Below, piece after piece: positions 16,491 through 26,766 of a stretch of 64,000 nt of DNA. Both the position numbers and the translations under genes were made by a program. The DNA comes from Mesostigma viride (lineage: Eukaryota; Streptophyta; Mesostigmatophyceae; Mesostigmatales; Mesostigmataceae). Every line of letters starts with the position of its first letter. Positions within the stretch are counted from its first letter, which is position 1. The DNA lies in NCBI GenBank assembly GCA_009746045.1, contig RPFO01000368.1, positions 87,501 to 151,500 of the forward strand, given 5' to 3'. The notes beneath the pieces are model-generated. The model did not search any database. It was not told the origin of the DNA and was given only the letters and a program-made list of their open reading frames with translations.

Positions 16491-16660
16491 CAAAATAATG
16501 GAACCTTCCGTGCAATAATATTCAGAGTAAATTGCCTTGCGTCAGGCCCGCTTCGGCGCAACGCCTCCGCAAAATAATAGGACCTTACCTGGAACCTTAC
16601 GTGCATTTCGGAGTAAATAGCCTGGCGTCAGGCCTGCTTCGGCGCAATGCTTCCGTGAAA
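16491..16660. repeat. Two-copy tandem repeat of ~85 bp
   Basis: CAAAATAAT..ACCTT followed by GCGTCAGGCCCGCTTCGGCG (or its GGCCTGCTTCGG variant) appears twice in a row. A flanking pair of GGCATGCCC.GCTTCC blocks at about 16354 and 16711 suggests a larger, older duplication around it. Confidence 0.6.
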
Positions 16661-16900
16661 TGGCCAAGACTTACATGTAGTCTCGATTTGCGCGCGACAA
16701 CGATGTTAATGTGGCATGCCCCGCTTCCCGCCAAACCCGCTGTCTAGTCTCTGGCGCAGCGCGACGACGTCCATGGAAGTGTGGTTAAAAGTTGTCACCC
16801 GCAAGTGCGGCAACGGGAGCAGCCGAGCAGAGAAAAAATAGTGGCTTCCCCCTGGCTTCCCCCTGGCTTCCCCAGGGCTTCCCCTCGAAACTCGAAATCC

Positions 16901-17068
16901 TACTGTACTGTACTGTACTGTACAGTGAACCGGGGAACATCTACAGTCATTCCCGCGTTAAGTTGCGTTTCTTAAGGTTGCGTTCCCGTGTAAAGTTGCG
17001 GCGCCGAAGTTTGGGGGGCGACCGCAACTTAAGCATGGAGGCCATCGCAACTTAACGCGGTAATGACT
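16901..17068. mobile_element. MITE-like inverted repeat with (TACTG)n flank
   Basis: Terminal inverted repeats of 23 bp at 16945-16967 and 17046-17068 match at all but one position (core CGCGTTAAGTTGCG and its complement CGCAACTTAACGCG; outer end AGTCATT / AATGACT). The interior carries a further GTAAAGTTGCGGCGCC block. (TACTG)4 lies at 16901-16920. A second, partly degraded copy in opposite orientation is at 38337-38413, with its own TACTG hairpin. No transposase is encoded. Confidence 0.65.
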
Positions 17069-17269
17069 CAATTTGTAGGTGTCAGGCCATTTTTGGCCGC
17101 GCAGGAGGCCATGTTTTGCCAAGTCCGGACCCGCTACGTGATTTTAGGCGGCAAAATACGCAAGCCCCACCGGCGCGCAAATTTCCCCGCCTGCTGGCTT
17201 AGGTGAAAAGCGCGAATATTGCAACCAGTTACGGCAAATTCAGTTTTGCAGCCTGCGGCCGGGCTGCGG

Positions 17270-17274
17270 TACAT
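17270..17274. repeat. Target site duplication, left (TACAT)
   Basis: TACAT directly before the 5' LTR is repeated at 37847-37851 directly after the 3' LTR. Confidence 0.85.
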
Positions 17275-17977
17275 TGTAACAACCAAATGTTACATCCAAA
17301 GTTTTCCTACTGATGAATCTTATTATGAGTTCTTTAGGACAATTATTTGAGAAGTTAGGAGGCTTCGACGTCTGATAGATATTGGGCCTGCTGAGATCTG
17401 TCGAATCTATTGTTCTACCCTCATTGGTCGTGGCCTGATCCACGTAGGGTACTTTGCATGGTGTTGTTTAGTCAGTCATAGATTCTCTGCAGTACCGTTG
17501 TACCTGGTGGATTTGGTTCCAGGTCATTGAGATTTCGTATGTGCTGGCTTTGTGTTGTGTGGAGGATTCGGAGGCTAAGATCTTATCTTGAGTGATCCTC
17601 ACTTTTGATTGGTCCTTCCGGGTTAGGGTTGGATGGATGCTGCGTGCACGATGACTTTTATCCTGTTTGGGGCGGCCGTGCATGCGTGCGTACGTGGGAG
17701 CTAAAGCTATGGTGTAATTCAAGGGTTTCCTTGTTTCATCAATCAAACAACCCTTGCCAAAAGTCAACTATAACTTCAACAGATAGTCGACTTGGATATA
17801 ACTTGTCTGTTGTGTCTAACAAGGGTGGGGACTCATTCCCTTAACTGTTGAAGATCCATCTTCATTGCTTCTCTGGACGTGAAGTTATCTGTCGCGACTC
17901 CAACCCAGGTATAAAGATCTTTTCACGCTAATGTTGATACTGAGGCTGTTGCAAACACAACATTTTTAGTCGTTACA
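17275..17977 (+). repeat. 5' LTR of chromovirus
   Basis: 703 bp, TGTAAC...GTTACA. A TATA-like TATAAAG lies at 17910-17916, 61 bases from the LTR end, suggesting a short R/U5. The same box sits at 37779-37785 in the other LTR. ORFs inside the LTR are duplicated exactly in the 3' LTR and are not genes. Confidence 0.93.
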
Positions 17978-17978
17978 T

Positions 17979-17989
17979 TGGTATCGGAG
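17979..17989 (+). promoter_or_regulatory. Primer binding site of chromovirus
   Basis: TGGTATCGGAG begins one base after the 5' LTR. It differs by one base from TGGTATCAGAG, the common plant-type site complementary to the 3' end of initiator-Met tRNA. Confidence 0.8.
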
Positions 17990-18010
17990 GATTCTACTTA
18001 GGTGTTGGTT

Positions 18011-18015
18011 GTCTT
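18011..18015. repeat. Target site duplication of nested element (GTCTT), left
   Basis: GTCTT before the 5' LTR recurs at 28932-28936 after the 3' LTR. It shows that the copia-like element landed in the chromovirus leader, 34 bases beyond its 5' LTR. Confidence 0.9.
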
Positions 18016-18393
18016 AGTTAGTCTAAGTCTCCCGCCTGTAGCCTAAGTGGACACGTGCCAGCACCGCCGGCGCCCAATTGGGTACTGGGACGGTGCTGGA
18101 CTAGAGCAGTCGTGGCATGGACACGTGGCTATACTCAGTATGTGATGAGCCGGTACCTCAGTACCGGGACTGTAGTTGTCATGTTAGGACTGACTAGATC
18201 AGGTTGTAACTGATAGGCTAGTCCGTCCAGGATCAGTAAGTTAGTTTAACTTACGCAAAGTCTGGCCAGCCATCGTTGACGGCTGGCCAGCAGTATATGT
18301 GCCATTCTATCCTAATGCCAAGGTGTCTCGTCGTTCACGCACACACACGCCATTTGGCAGTGCCCGAGCATTCCAGCTTTGTGTTGCATAACT
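18016..18393 (+). repeat. 5' LTR of copia-like element, rich in inverted repeats
   Basis: 378 bp. It contains CCAGCACCG / CGGTGCTGG (18058-18066 and 18091-18099), CCGGTAC / GTACCGG (18150-18156 and 18161-18167) and CTGGCCAGCC / GGCTGGCCAG (18262-18271 and 18281-18290), all perfect. TGGACACGTG, containing the G-box CACGTG, occurs twice (18048-18057 and 18118-18127). A TATATG stretch at about 18293 follows the last hairpin. These are likely promoter elements; function is inferred. Confidence 0.9.
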
Positions 18394-18497
18394 TGCATTA
18401 AAAACCTCCAAAAACATACACGACAAAACGACGAGCGTGCGAAACGTACAGTTCGCAAACACCCATTTCCATTTTTTTTACCCATCTTTTTGAACTA

Positions 18498-19259
18498 ATG
18501 GCTCCCAAGAACAACAAGGGAAAGGCCCTTGTGGGCGCGACTTCCTCGGAGGAGGAGTCGCCGTCGGTGACGAGGTACCAGTCGTCGTCGTCCCCGATGT
18601 CCGATGACTCGGGGACGTCGGACTCGATCCTGGAAAGTATGCGCCAGGATTACGAGAACCGGGATGCTCAGGATCCCATGCATCCTGAGGATGCGGCGAT
18701 GGCGGCAGCCGACCCGACGTACCGTGACGTTGTGGAGAACGTCGTGGTGCGCGTTCCCCTGATGCGTAGGGCGCGGGGGTCGACCCCGGTGGTGCGTCAG
18801 AGGGGACCACCATATGCACCACGTGGTGCGGGGGCGGGGCCCGAGTCGGAGGAGGAGGAGAGTGGGGAGTCCGACAGCGTGTCGGAAACCAGCTCGCTGG
18901 GTTTGTTTGGACTGCAGCCATCGTCGGCAGACGAGGCGCGCAGTGCGCAGGTGGCAGCAGATGCTGCCATGGCGCAGAGCCTGCAGGAGCAGGAGTCCGC
19001 AGAAGAGCGGAGGTTGGCAGTGCGCGCACGTGAGCGCGCCCAACAAATGGAGGATGCTGCCCAGGTCCGCGCGGCATTGATGAGGAGGTCAGAGTCGCCG
19101 AGGTCAGCGTCGCCGACCCATGAAGTGGTGCGGAGGGCGGACCTGGCGTGTTTCCAGCGCCTTCGACGGTCGGCAACGATCCCGAGGGAGATTGATGGAG
19201 TGCTGCAGGAGTCGGAGTATTCTTTGACGGGTCCGTCGGCGTCCGAACACATCACCTAA
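18498..19259 (+). CDS. ORF1 of copia-like element, acidic/serine-rich protein with UIM-like motif
   Basis: 253 residues from the first ATG about 100 bases after the 5' LTR. The N-terminal half is rich in Ser, Glu and Asp (SSEEESPS, SSSSPMSDDSG). Residues about 140-165 form an amphipathic helix with AAMAQSLQEQE, which fits the A-xxx-S-xx-acidic core of ubiquitin-interacting motifs. An Arg/Glu-rich helix follows. No capsid, zinc knuckle or enzymatic motif is seen. It is intact while downstream frames are broken. It may be an accessory protein of the element or a captured host sequence. Confidence 0.6.
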   Translation: MAPKNNKGKALVGATSSEEESPSVTRYQSSSSPMSDDSGTSDSILESMRQDYENRDAQDPMHPEDAAMAAADPTYRDVVENVVVRVPLMRRARGSTPVVRQRGPPYAPRGAGAGPESEEEESGESDSVSETSSLGLFGLQPSSADEARSAQVAADAAMAQSLQEQESAEERRLAVRARERAQQMEDAAQVRAALMRRSESPRSASPTHEVVRRADLACFQRLRRSATIPREIDGVLQESEYSLTGPSASEHIT

Positions 19260-22200
19260 AAACGGCCTTTTTTGTTACATGGGGTCATATCTCCCACACA
19301 TATAGTCAGATCGGGGTGCCTTTCTGGACTTAAGGTCCCCCTAGGACCCTGTTCACATCACATAAATTGGGGGGCCAACTGACCTATTTTTAGCATCAAA
19401 CCGTGACGTGGAAAAGTGCAAAAAACGATGTTTTCCAGGCATAAGGAGGCATAGCAGCCACACACAAGTAGTAAATGTAGTCCAATTCAGCTGGAAATGG
19501 TCATGCTTATTAATTTATATCCAAATACAAAAACCACCCTTAAGTATGCAATGTAGGACCAAACTATGTGCTATAATTCTGGCATACATGAGCCAAAACA
19601 CCGTTTTAGTGCATTATTTTCAAACTTATGAAGCCCCTGCCAGCACATATGCGGCCCAATCATGCCAGAATTCGTCACATTAATAGCACAATACTTGAAT
19701 TTACACTAGAACACAAGTTGGACATATTAGGACCACTGCCGGCCCACTAAAAGTGACGGATGCAAGCAGAAATAGAGCGATTTTTGCAAAAATACTCCAT
19801 ATTCTGCGCCATTGTCTTGGAAAACTTTGCATTCTTCACTCAATTATCGTCATGGCTGTCATGGGATTCATATACATGCCACTGGGGCTGGATACATTAG
19901 CCAACACAGACTAAAAAAGCGATCATCAAGGGACAAAATCACCATCAATCACAGTAGATGCTGGCATTCGGAACAAGCACCATAGTGCCTACAAGCCTCA
20001 AGAAGGGGAGCTTGGCTGACCAGTCGTGCCTGTCGGCTGACCAGTCTCTTTTCTAAACGGGCCCCGCTCGGCAGCACACACAATCTCCTTTGCAGTACTT
20101 GGCCCACTCTGCTGGGCACCCCTGCTGTGCGTGTCTTATAGCAGCTAATCCAAATATATATCTGCCAGGTGCCTCTCTGCTACATGGAAATACAAAGCGC
20201 AATCAAGGACAGCAGTGGCTTGGGCTGCTATTCAATTGAGCTCAGCACCTAGCTGCTGTACAACATAATTCTGCATCAGTGCCTGTCCTAATTGCGCCCC
20301 CCCGCCCCCTTGCCATCATCGTCATGCTCATCATAGTCTTTGGAACGTGCACTGAACTCCAACCCTTGGACAGTCCATAGGTCATTAAGAATCTGTGCAT
20401 GTAATGCTAGCTCTTCTCAGTTGAACTCATCTACCACCCTCTCATGGTCGTGTCATCTCTCATGTAATCCACCTAGGTTTATCGTGGCCACTGATCTTTC
20501 AGCCCCTCCTGACATCAAAATCTGGGCAAACACACTGTTGACATCGCCCTTCCGTTTTAGCCTGCATGGCTCCTCATGTTTACCCTTATCTCATCCCTCA
20601 ACACACCTATAACTGTCTATTCATCCCCCTTGCATAGGCGGTGCATAACTGCGGCATGATGGGGGATTGCCAAAAATAGGTGTAAAATGCATAAGATGGC
20701 ACGGGGAGGCTCACACTCATCGGTTTACAATCACACTCATGTGCTAACAATGTCCCTCTCTGCTTTTGACACTGCATGCACATGCATTTCCTACCGGCTA
20801 TATCAAGCCTTTAGTGTGGTTTGGTGCATCAAGAGAAATGGCAGGTCAGCTGAGTGCATCAGACCACATTTGTGTTAAGTGTACGCTTGCAACGCTGTTT
20901 GCCCACCGCATGGAGCTCCCCTTTCGGACAGTGGCGCAAGTAGCACTTACACCTTACTCCCAGCCGCTCACCCTGCCCATGCTAGCAACAAGAACAAATG
21001 CATGGTCCCCATCCCAACGTAAGGTGCATCACATGGATGGCCCTGCCATCACCTAGCAGTGTGCCACCCCTCTCCACCTCAACCTACTCTGAAATGCCAG
21101 GGCCCCAACAAACCTTTCAAGACATGGCACTCCTCAAAGAAGGCAACCCCTCAAAGAAGGCGAGGCAGTTTAGGTCTAGGGGGGCTTTGGGTAAGTTAAA
21201 AGATGATAGAGTTCACTAACACAGGCCACGGCAACGACAACCTGCCTCACCCGCTGCATCCATACATCACAAGCCATAAACTGCACAGCCTGGCATGATT
21301 GCCTAAGGGTCACGTGATCCAAGGTGCCCTTCAGGCTCACCCCAGCACACCGGCCCATCCTCACCACCCCACTGGTCATAGTCATCTACAGTGGCATCAA
21401 ACTCCTCTAGGACAGAGTGCAGTAAAGGCAACATAGACGTCCTGACACAATTGAATAAGAACGTGGCTGCTACCTACTGCCCTTAATAAAAAATGTCCAT
21501 GGCTTGCACAAATACGCATTCAATTCTTCAAGCAAGCATGCTAACACCTTCACAGCACATCCCAAGGTTTATATCCATCGAGCTTTGTCAACAAGCATGA
21601 CTTCCTGATGCAAACTTAGCTGTCAAGCTAGGAGGAGGAAAGCTAGGTAAAGAGGTGAGATAGACCCCCCCACAGCACCTTCCTGCACCAAAACCATGAC
21701 AATATCATCCAGAGCTTGCTAAATACGTACAGCTAACCGGTATCGGGCGACCTTGCAGTCCAGGTTCAGCGCGAACATCTCGTTTCAGCACCCGGCGGAG
21801 ATGGCGGACGCGAACCCACAATGCTATAAAAGCGAGTCATAAGACTATTTCGGGGAGCGGTGAACGGCTTGGAACACCGAAGGTATGCCGCGACAAAAGC
21901 CTGAAGTTTTTCTCGGAAATACACGCCTGGATGTGGATTAGGGCACCGTTGTCGTGCTTGTGCTTGCGTTGCGAGCAGGCAACCAGTGTTTCTTGCAGTG
22001 TCGAGCAGTAACAGATGGTGGCGCGAGAGCAATATGTGACTTTTAAATCATGGCTACACAGCTTACACCTCCGCAGGCATGTTGGAACAAGCCCCGCCAT
22101 GCCGTGAGCCGAAAAAAAGGAAGAAACGCATCAAGCAAGGACGGTCGTAAACGTCACTGAAAACAGCAAAATCTGACCTGCCGGCAGGTAATGCGACAGC

Positions 22201-22665
22201 CTGGAAAATGTGATTCGTTTCTCGAAAAACTGATTAGCGCTCGTGAAAGTAGACTTGAAGCCCATTCGGATTCCACCTTTTGGGAATTGTGAGCTTCCAA
22301 CAAAAAAGTTTCCCCCACAATTAATAAACATGCATTTTCGCTGCCAATTCCAGATCTGGCCGACACAAAAAATCAGCGTCTCAGTTTGCGAATTATTTTG
22401 ACGCATGAACATACGCGAATAATATCTACCATGCATCATCGCAAAGCAGGAGAGTTTACGCGTCGTTTGCATCCATCGCAGCGACTTAACATGCATAATT
22501 GACTTTTGACTGATATTCCGGCGGACATAGGGTCGACAGCCATGCGAGGTGGAATTTTTCTGGTCCCGTCGTCCTCAACGCGACGCGTTCGCGCCAAAAT
22601 TCCCAGGATCTCATGTAACCGGACGGACCGATTTTAGGTGATGTGAAGCGGACGACCTGGTGGAG
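19260..22665. other. Long stretch without recognised gene inside copia-like element
   Basis: About 3.4 kb between ORF1 and the next good frame. It is less GC-rich than the coding parts, with short frames only in all six phases (none over about 125 codons). No LTR, terminal inverted repeat or tRNA was found in it. It may be a long leader or a nested element too decayed to recognise. Confidence 0.5.
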
Positions 22666-23531
22666 ATGACGCCGGCTATGCAGGCGCGAGAGAAGGAGGC
22701 TCAGAGGAGGCTCGCGGTCTTCAAGGCGGAGAGGGAGAAGAAGCAGCGGAGGCGGAACGTGATCGCGCAGAGGAAGCTGCGCGAGCAGCAAGAGCGTGAC
22801 AGGGCGGAGGCGCTCGCGGCCAGGATTCGGGTGAAGATGTCTCACACCAAGGTGAGGTGTGAGCGTCTCACCCGCGACCTGAAGAGCTGGAAATACCGGA
22901 AGGTCGCGGAGATAGCACCTTTGCAGGGGCCGGCTCGTCGGGAAGCCGAGGAGCGCTACCGCAGGCATCTGGCCGCCTGGGAGGAAAGCGTAGGTCGCCT
23001 GGAGAGGCGTATGCTGAAGCAGCGACGCCGTATGTCGAAGAACATCAAGAAGGCTGCGGTGAGGGGATGCATGGGGGAGGCGGTAAGAGCTGAATTTGGT
23101 TTGATGCCGGATGAACGCATTTCTACCGAACAACTCTACCATTTTTTGTCGCAGCCAACGCATACCATTTCAAACCGAGACGGCACAGCGGCAAGGACCA
23201 GGGTGACGCACCGGGGCGAACCCGGTCCAGCGACCTTGTCCCACCGGGAGGACATCCGGAGGCAACTCCACCTGGCCCAGCAGATGCTGGAGGAGGGGCG
23301 GGAGCTCACCCCGGGCGAGCATGGCCGCCTAGCAGACACGGTGGCGAGGCTGGTGGCCTCGCTGAAGCCAACAAAACGCAGGGCACCGGAGGAGGCGTGC
23401 CAGCCACAGCAAAAACGCAGGAGGGACGAGAGGGACGAGGGGGAGGATGACGGGGAGAGGGGGGCAACCAGGGCAGGGGTGGACATGGCACCCAGGAGTC
23501 TGCACCAACACGGCACGAGGGCGGGGAGCGG

Positions 23532-23563
<32 letters not shown>

Positions 23564-23616
23564 GCAGCAGCAGCCACAACCAGCAGGAACGACCACAACC
23601 TCCAATATGGCCTTGA
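22666..23616 (+). CDS. Basic coiled-coil ORF of copia-like element, possible gag N-terminal part
   Basis: 316 residues from ATG 22666 (the frame is open a little upstream). Residues 1-130 are dominated by Arg, Glu, Lys and Gln in a helical pattern (QAREKEAQRRLA, EREKKQRRRN, RRRMSKNIKK). The C-terminal part holds KRRRDERDEGEDDGER and a Ser/Asn homopolymer (SSSSSNNNSSSSSS) encoded by CAGCAG/CAACAA repeats. The stop TGA at 23614-23616 overlaps the ATG at 23607 of the next frame. The overlap suggests translational coupling or frameshifting into gag. No family is recognised. Confidence 0.55.
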
Positions 23617-24680
23617 ACAGGCCCAGGTTTGATCCAAAAAAGAAAGAGGACAAGCTAGTGTTTCCGGGTTTGCCAGAGGGCCACACCCAGGACGAAGCTA
23701 GGGAGTGGTTGTTTAAGTTGTCACATGCATATGCTAGCGACAATGTCCGTGATTGGTTTGCCTCTCTACGTGCGTCCACACCCATCCATCAATCTGCCAA
23801 GCCTATCCAGCAGTTGGTACAATTGTACCAAAAGCGTGCCAGCAGCGGGGTAGACGTGGCAGAAAATGTGTTGTGGGCGCAGTTCATGGTTGATCTTAGG
23901 GCACTTGTTACCACGGGGGAGCACTTAGAAGTGCTTAAGGGCTTCCAGTGGATAGAGGCCTATAAGGTCAATAAGCGTGACTATGTGAGTGACAACAAAA
24001 AATATGTCATGTACATAGAGGGAGATGAGGAGCTGAAGAAGCTCAATGCCAAGTACCTAGTACACCTATGGCTACAAAAGGCAGAACTGGACCCACCACC
24101 CTGTCAGTAATCCTGGCAGGTCTAAAGGATAAGTGGGAGGACTTTAGGAAGGCAATGGCCTATGTGCAGCAATGCCTAGAGCCGTTTGCTGCTGCAGCCA
24201 AGGAGGGAAAGGTGAAGCAGGTAAAGGGGGAGGAAGCCTCAGGTACGGGGCTCTCCAAGAAGCAGATGCAGTCGCTGGTAGCCCAGGTAAAGGCGGTAAT
24301 GGGGGGGATAAAAACAAAAACAACAAAAGTGGGGGAGGTGGAAACAAGGGGGGGGAAAGAACAATAACAATAAAAACAGAAAACAAAGTGGGGGAGCTAG
24401 CAAGCCAGGGGGTGCTAAGCCAGCAGGGGGGGACAAGAGGTTGCCTCATGACCCCACCAAGCATTGCACTAGGTGCCTTTGTAAGGGGCACCTAAAAGAT
24501 GACTGCTGGAAAGGCAAACCCGACTATGGTTCTGACGTTGATGTTTGTCCTGGATGCTGGAAAACACGTCACCCCATTGCAGCAGGAGCGCGCTGCACGG
24601 CACCCAGGCACAACAAGACCACGCCAGGGCGCTACAACCGCGCGGGGGCGGCAGACCAGGGGACACCTGTAAGCTACCCT
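23607..24680 (+). pseudogene. Gag of copia-like element with zinc knuckles, frames broken
   Basis: 23607-24110 encodes a capsid-like helical domain (FPGLPEGHTQDEAREWLFKL). The frame changes near 24100 into 24068-24366 (KDKWEDFRKAM) and again within a G/A-rich stretch around 24300-24370. It then continues to 24441 onward with CTRCLCKGHLKDDC, a CX2CX4HX4C zinc knuckle, and a second Cys cluster (CPGCWKTRH). The G7 at 24301-24307 lies near one frame change. Gag would form the particle and bind the element RNA. Confidence 0.7.
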
Positions 24681-24739
24681 CACCATTTTTCACAAATGGT
24701 TTCCTGTTACCTTCTGTCTGCCAAGTGTTGCCTGAGTGT

Positions 24740-25780
24740 GATGATGTGGATTGGGAAGTGGCATATGACATGACACTGTCACACATGATGCGTGACCCCA
24801 CCATAGCTTCCCTTAGTGCAGCAGCAGAAAAGGTAATCACGTATGGTGCTCTAGCAGAGCAACTGCACAAGGTTATGGGCCATGAGGCTGTGGCTGAAAG
24901 GCTAGCCAATAAAATACAAGGCCATGATCTGGAACAGATGTGCAGGCACGTACGTAAGCACTGTGAGCAATGTCAGCTATATGCTCCTAAGCCCAGAAAA
25001 TGGCATGTGGCCACACCACCACTGGCTAGAGGCAAACTGGTTGGGGATGTTATACACGTGGTGAAGGACACGGTATACTACCTAGTCATAAAGGATGCCT
25101 GGTCAAGGTTTGTGGTAGTGGAGCCCCTGCCTGGGATGGATAAAGAGCAGCTGCACAGAGCTTTACAGATAGCCTTGGCACGTTTTCACCCCATTGAAAA
25201 AGTAATGCTGGATCAGCAGTTTCTCTGCATCCAGGACAGGAATGACCTGCCCAAGATAGAAGTGTCTGGGGCTCAAGATCATGAACGTCAGGGGTTGGTA
25301 GAACGTACCATGAGAGCCATCAGGGATGTGATAAGAAAAATGCCATCCAGGTTGGCTGACTCTGGTAGCTATGCTGACAGGGCATCTTGGGCAGCAGGGG
25401 TGACTACCCAGCTAAACGCCAAACCAATAATGTCCTCACCTTTTGGGGAAATCACCCCAACTGGCCTTCAGTCAGGCAGCTATGCTTCAGAGGTACACAC
25501 TCACTACAACACACAAAGGCAGCACTTAGCCAAGTTGCTGGCAAAGAAAGACAAAAAAATGCCAGGCCTGTGTTTGAAGTGGGGGACCATGTGTTTTTTT
25601 CAGAGAGGGTGACAGAGGAAGAGCACACTCTGCCAGATGGCACGGTCCAGCTGTAGTCACCAAAATTCATGAAGAAGGGACTGCAGTCACTATACAACAT
25701 GACAGAGAGCGTGTGGTCAGCAAGCATAGACTCAAGCTTTATTACCCACCACTGGCAGACGTGTCAGGGGTAGAATTCTT
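24740..25780 (+). pseudogene. Integrase of copia-like element
   Basis: The frame within 24545-25612 carries LHKVMGH (H-x4-H) and HCEQCQ (CxxC) as the N-terminal zinc-binding domain. It also has GDVIHVV...IKDAWSRF, MLDQQF and ERQGLVERTMRAIRD as candidate D, D and E catalytic segments. The frame shifts at the A7 run near 25553 into VGDHVFFSERV. After a further shift, W.GPAVV and VVSKHRLKLYY follow. These resemble the GPY/F-type C-terminal domain better known in Ty3/gypsy integrases. It inserts the element cDNA into the host genome. Confidence 0.65.
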
Positions 25781-26029
25781 GGACATGGATTCAGAGCAGG
25801 AGTCTGGTGGATTGATCTCACCCAATGAATTGGCTAAGGACGTCATTGATGCAAGCACTAGTACCACAGTAGAAGCTCCTGTGTTCCTCAGTAGTGCAGC
25901 CCCACTACAACCCAATAGTCCACCTGGGCAGGAGGACGGTGCACAGGGTGAGCAGCAGGTAGCACCTCCCTCACACCTGGAGGAGTCACAAAAAGAGCAG
26001 ATCCTGTCGTTCCCAGGAAGTCATTTGCT

Positions 26030-26766
26030 GAGATTCTTAAGGCCTTGCACAAGGCACACAACACTAAAGCAGTTGTGGCAACAGGTACAGCACAGGTCAA
26101 TGCTGTAGGGGATGCAGGTCAAGATCCTAGTATTTTGGCTGTAGACACCCAAGCACAGGTGAGTATCATCAGTGCAGAAGCTGTATCTGGTCTGAAAATG
26201 AAGGCCTCACCATGGGCTAGAGTGTCAGATTTTTCAGGCAAAACCAAAATGCAGGTCAAAGGTCAGGTGAGCATTCAAATCTTGGGTATGCCCACTCCAT
26301 TTCAGGTGGTTGAGGGCTACTCAGGGAATGCCCTGTTAGGGGAACCTTTTGTATCTTACCCTGGTGTTGTCATCTCAGCTGGGAGGTTGAGTGTGGCAGG
26401 GGTAGGACAGGTGCCTCTAGATCATTTTAAAATCCCTTTGAGCCAGATTAGCACTGGGTTGGATGCTGCCATCAATGCAGTTAAGCCCAAGTACCTCCCA
26501 GGTCAGGAACCGTGTGTGGAGGACCTCATACACTCTCAAAAGCTACACCCTTCAGCGTTTGGGCTTGGTAGATGGGATGTTGCATCCATGTCTCCCCTGT
26601 CCTATGATGATATTGTACGGGACTGCCAGACGCAGATTGGGTTTCTTAAGTGGCTTGAGGCTTTTACCAAAGCCAGGGAGGAGTGGGTTGTTCCAGATGC
26701 ACGTAGTCCCACACACACACCACCTGTGACTCCTCTTGATGCTATGCCAGCTGGGCCAAGAAGCTA
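26030..26766 (+). pseudogene. Retropepsin-like protease domain located between integrase and RT
   Basis: The frame has ILAVDTQAQVSIIS, the retropepsin active-site strand with Gln where DTG/DSG has Gly. It is followed by a hydrophobic beta region and NALLGEPFVSYPGVVIS, matching the second conserved LLG.PF segment. A ~100-residue tail leads to a stop at 26764-26766. The next frame (RT) starts immediately after. The Gln substitution in the catalytic triad could mean low or lost activity. The position after integrase is unlike standard copia order. Confidence 0.6.

Noticed and set aside
17468-17844. Two frames (99 and 79 codons) conserved at 37337-37713
   Set aside because: They are conserved only because both lie in the duplicated LTR, which also holds the TATA-like box. 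There is no protein evidence.
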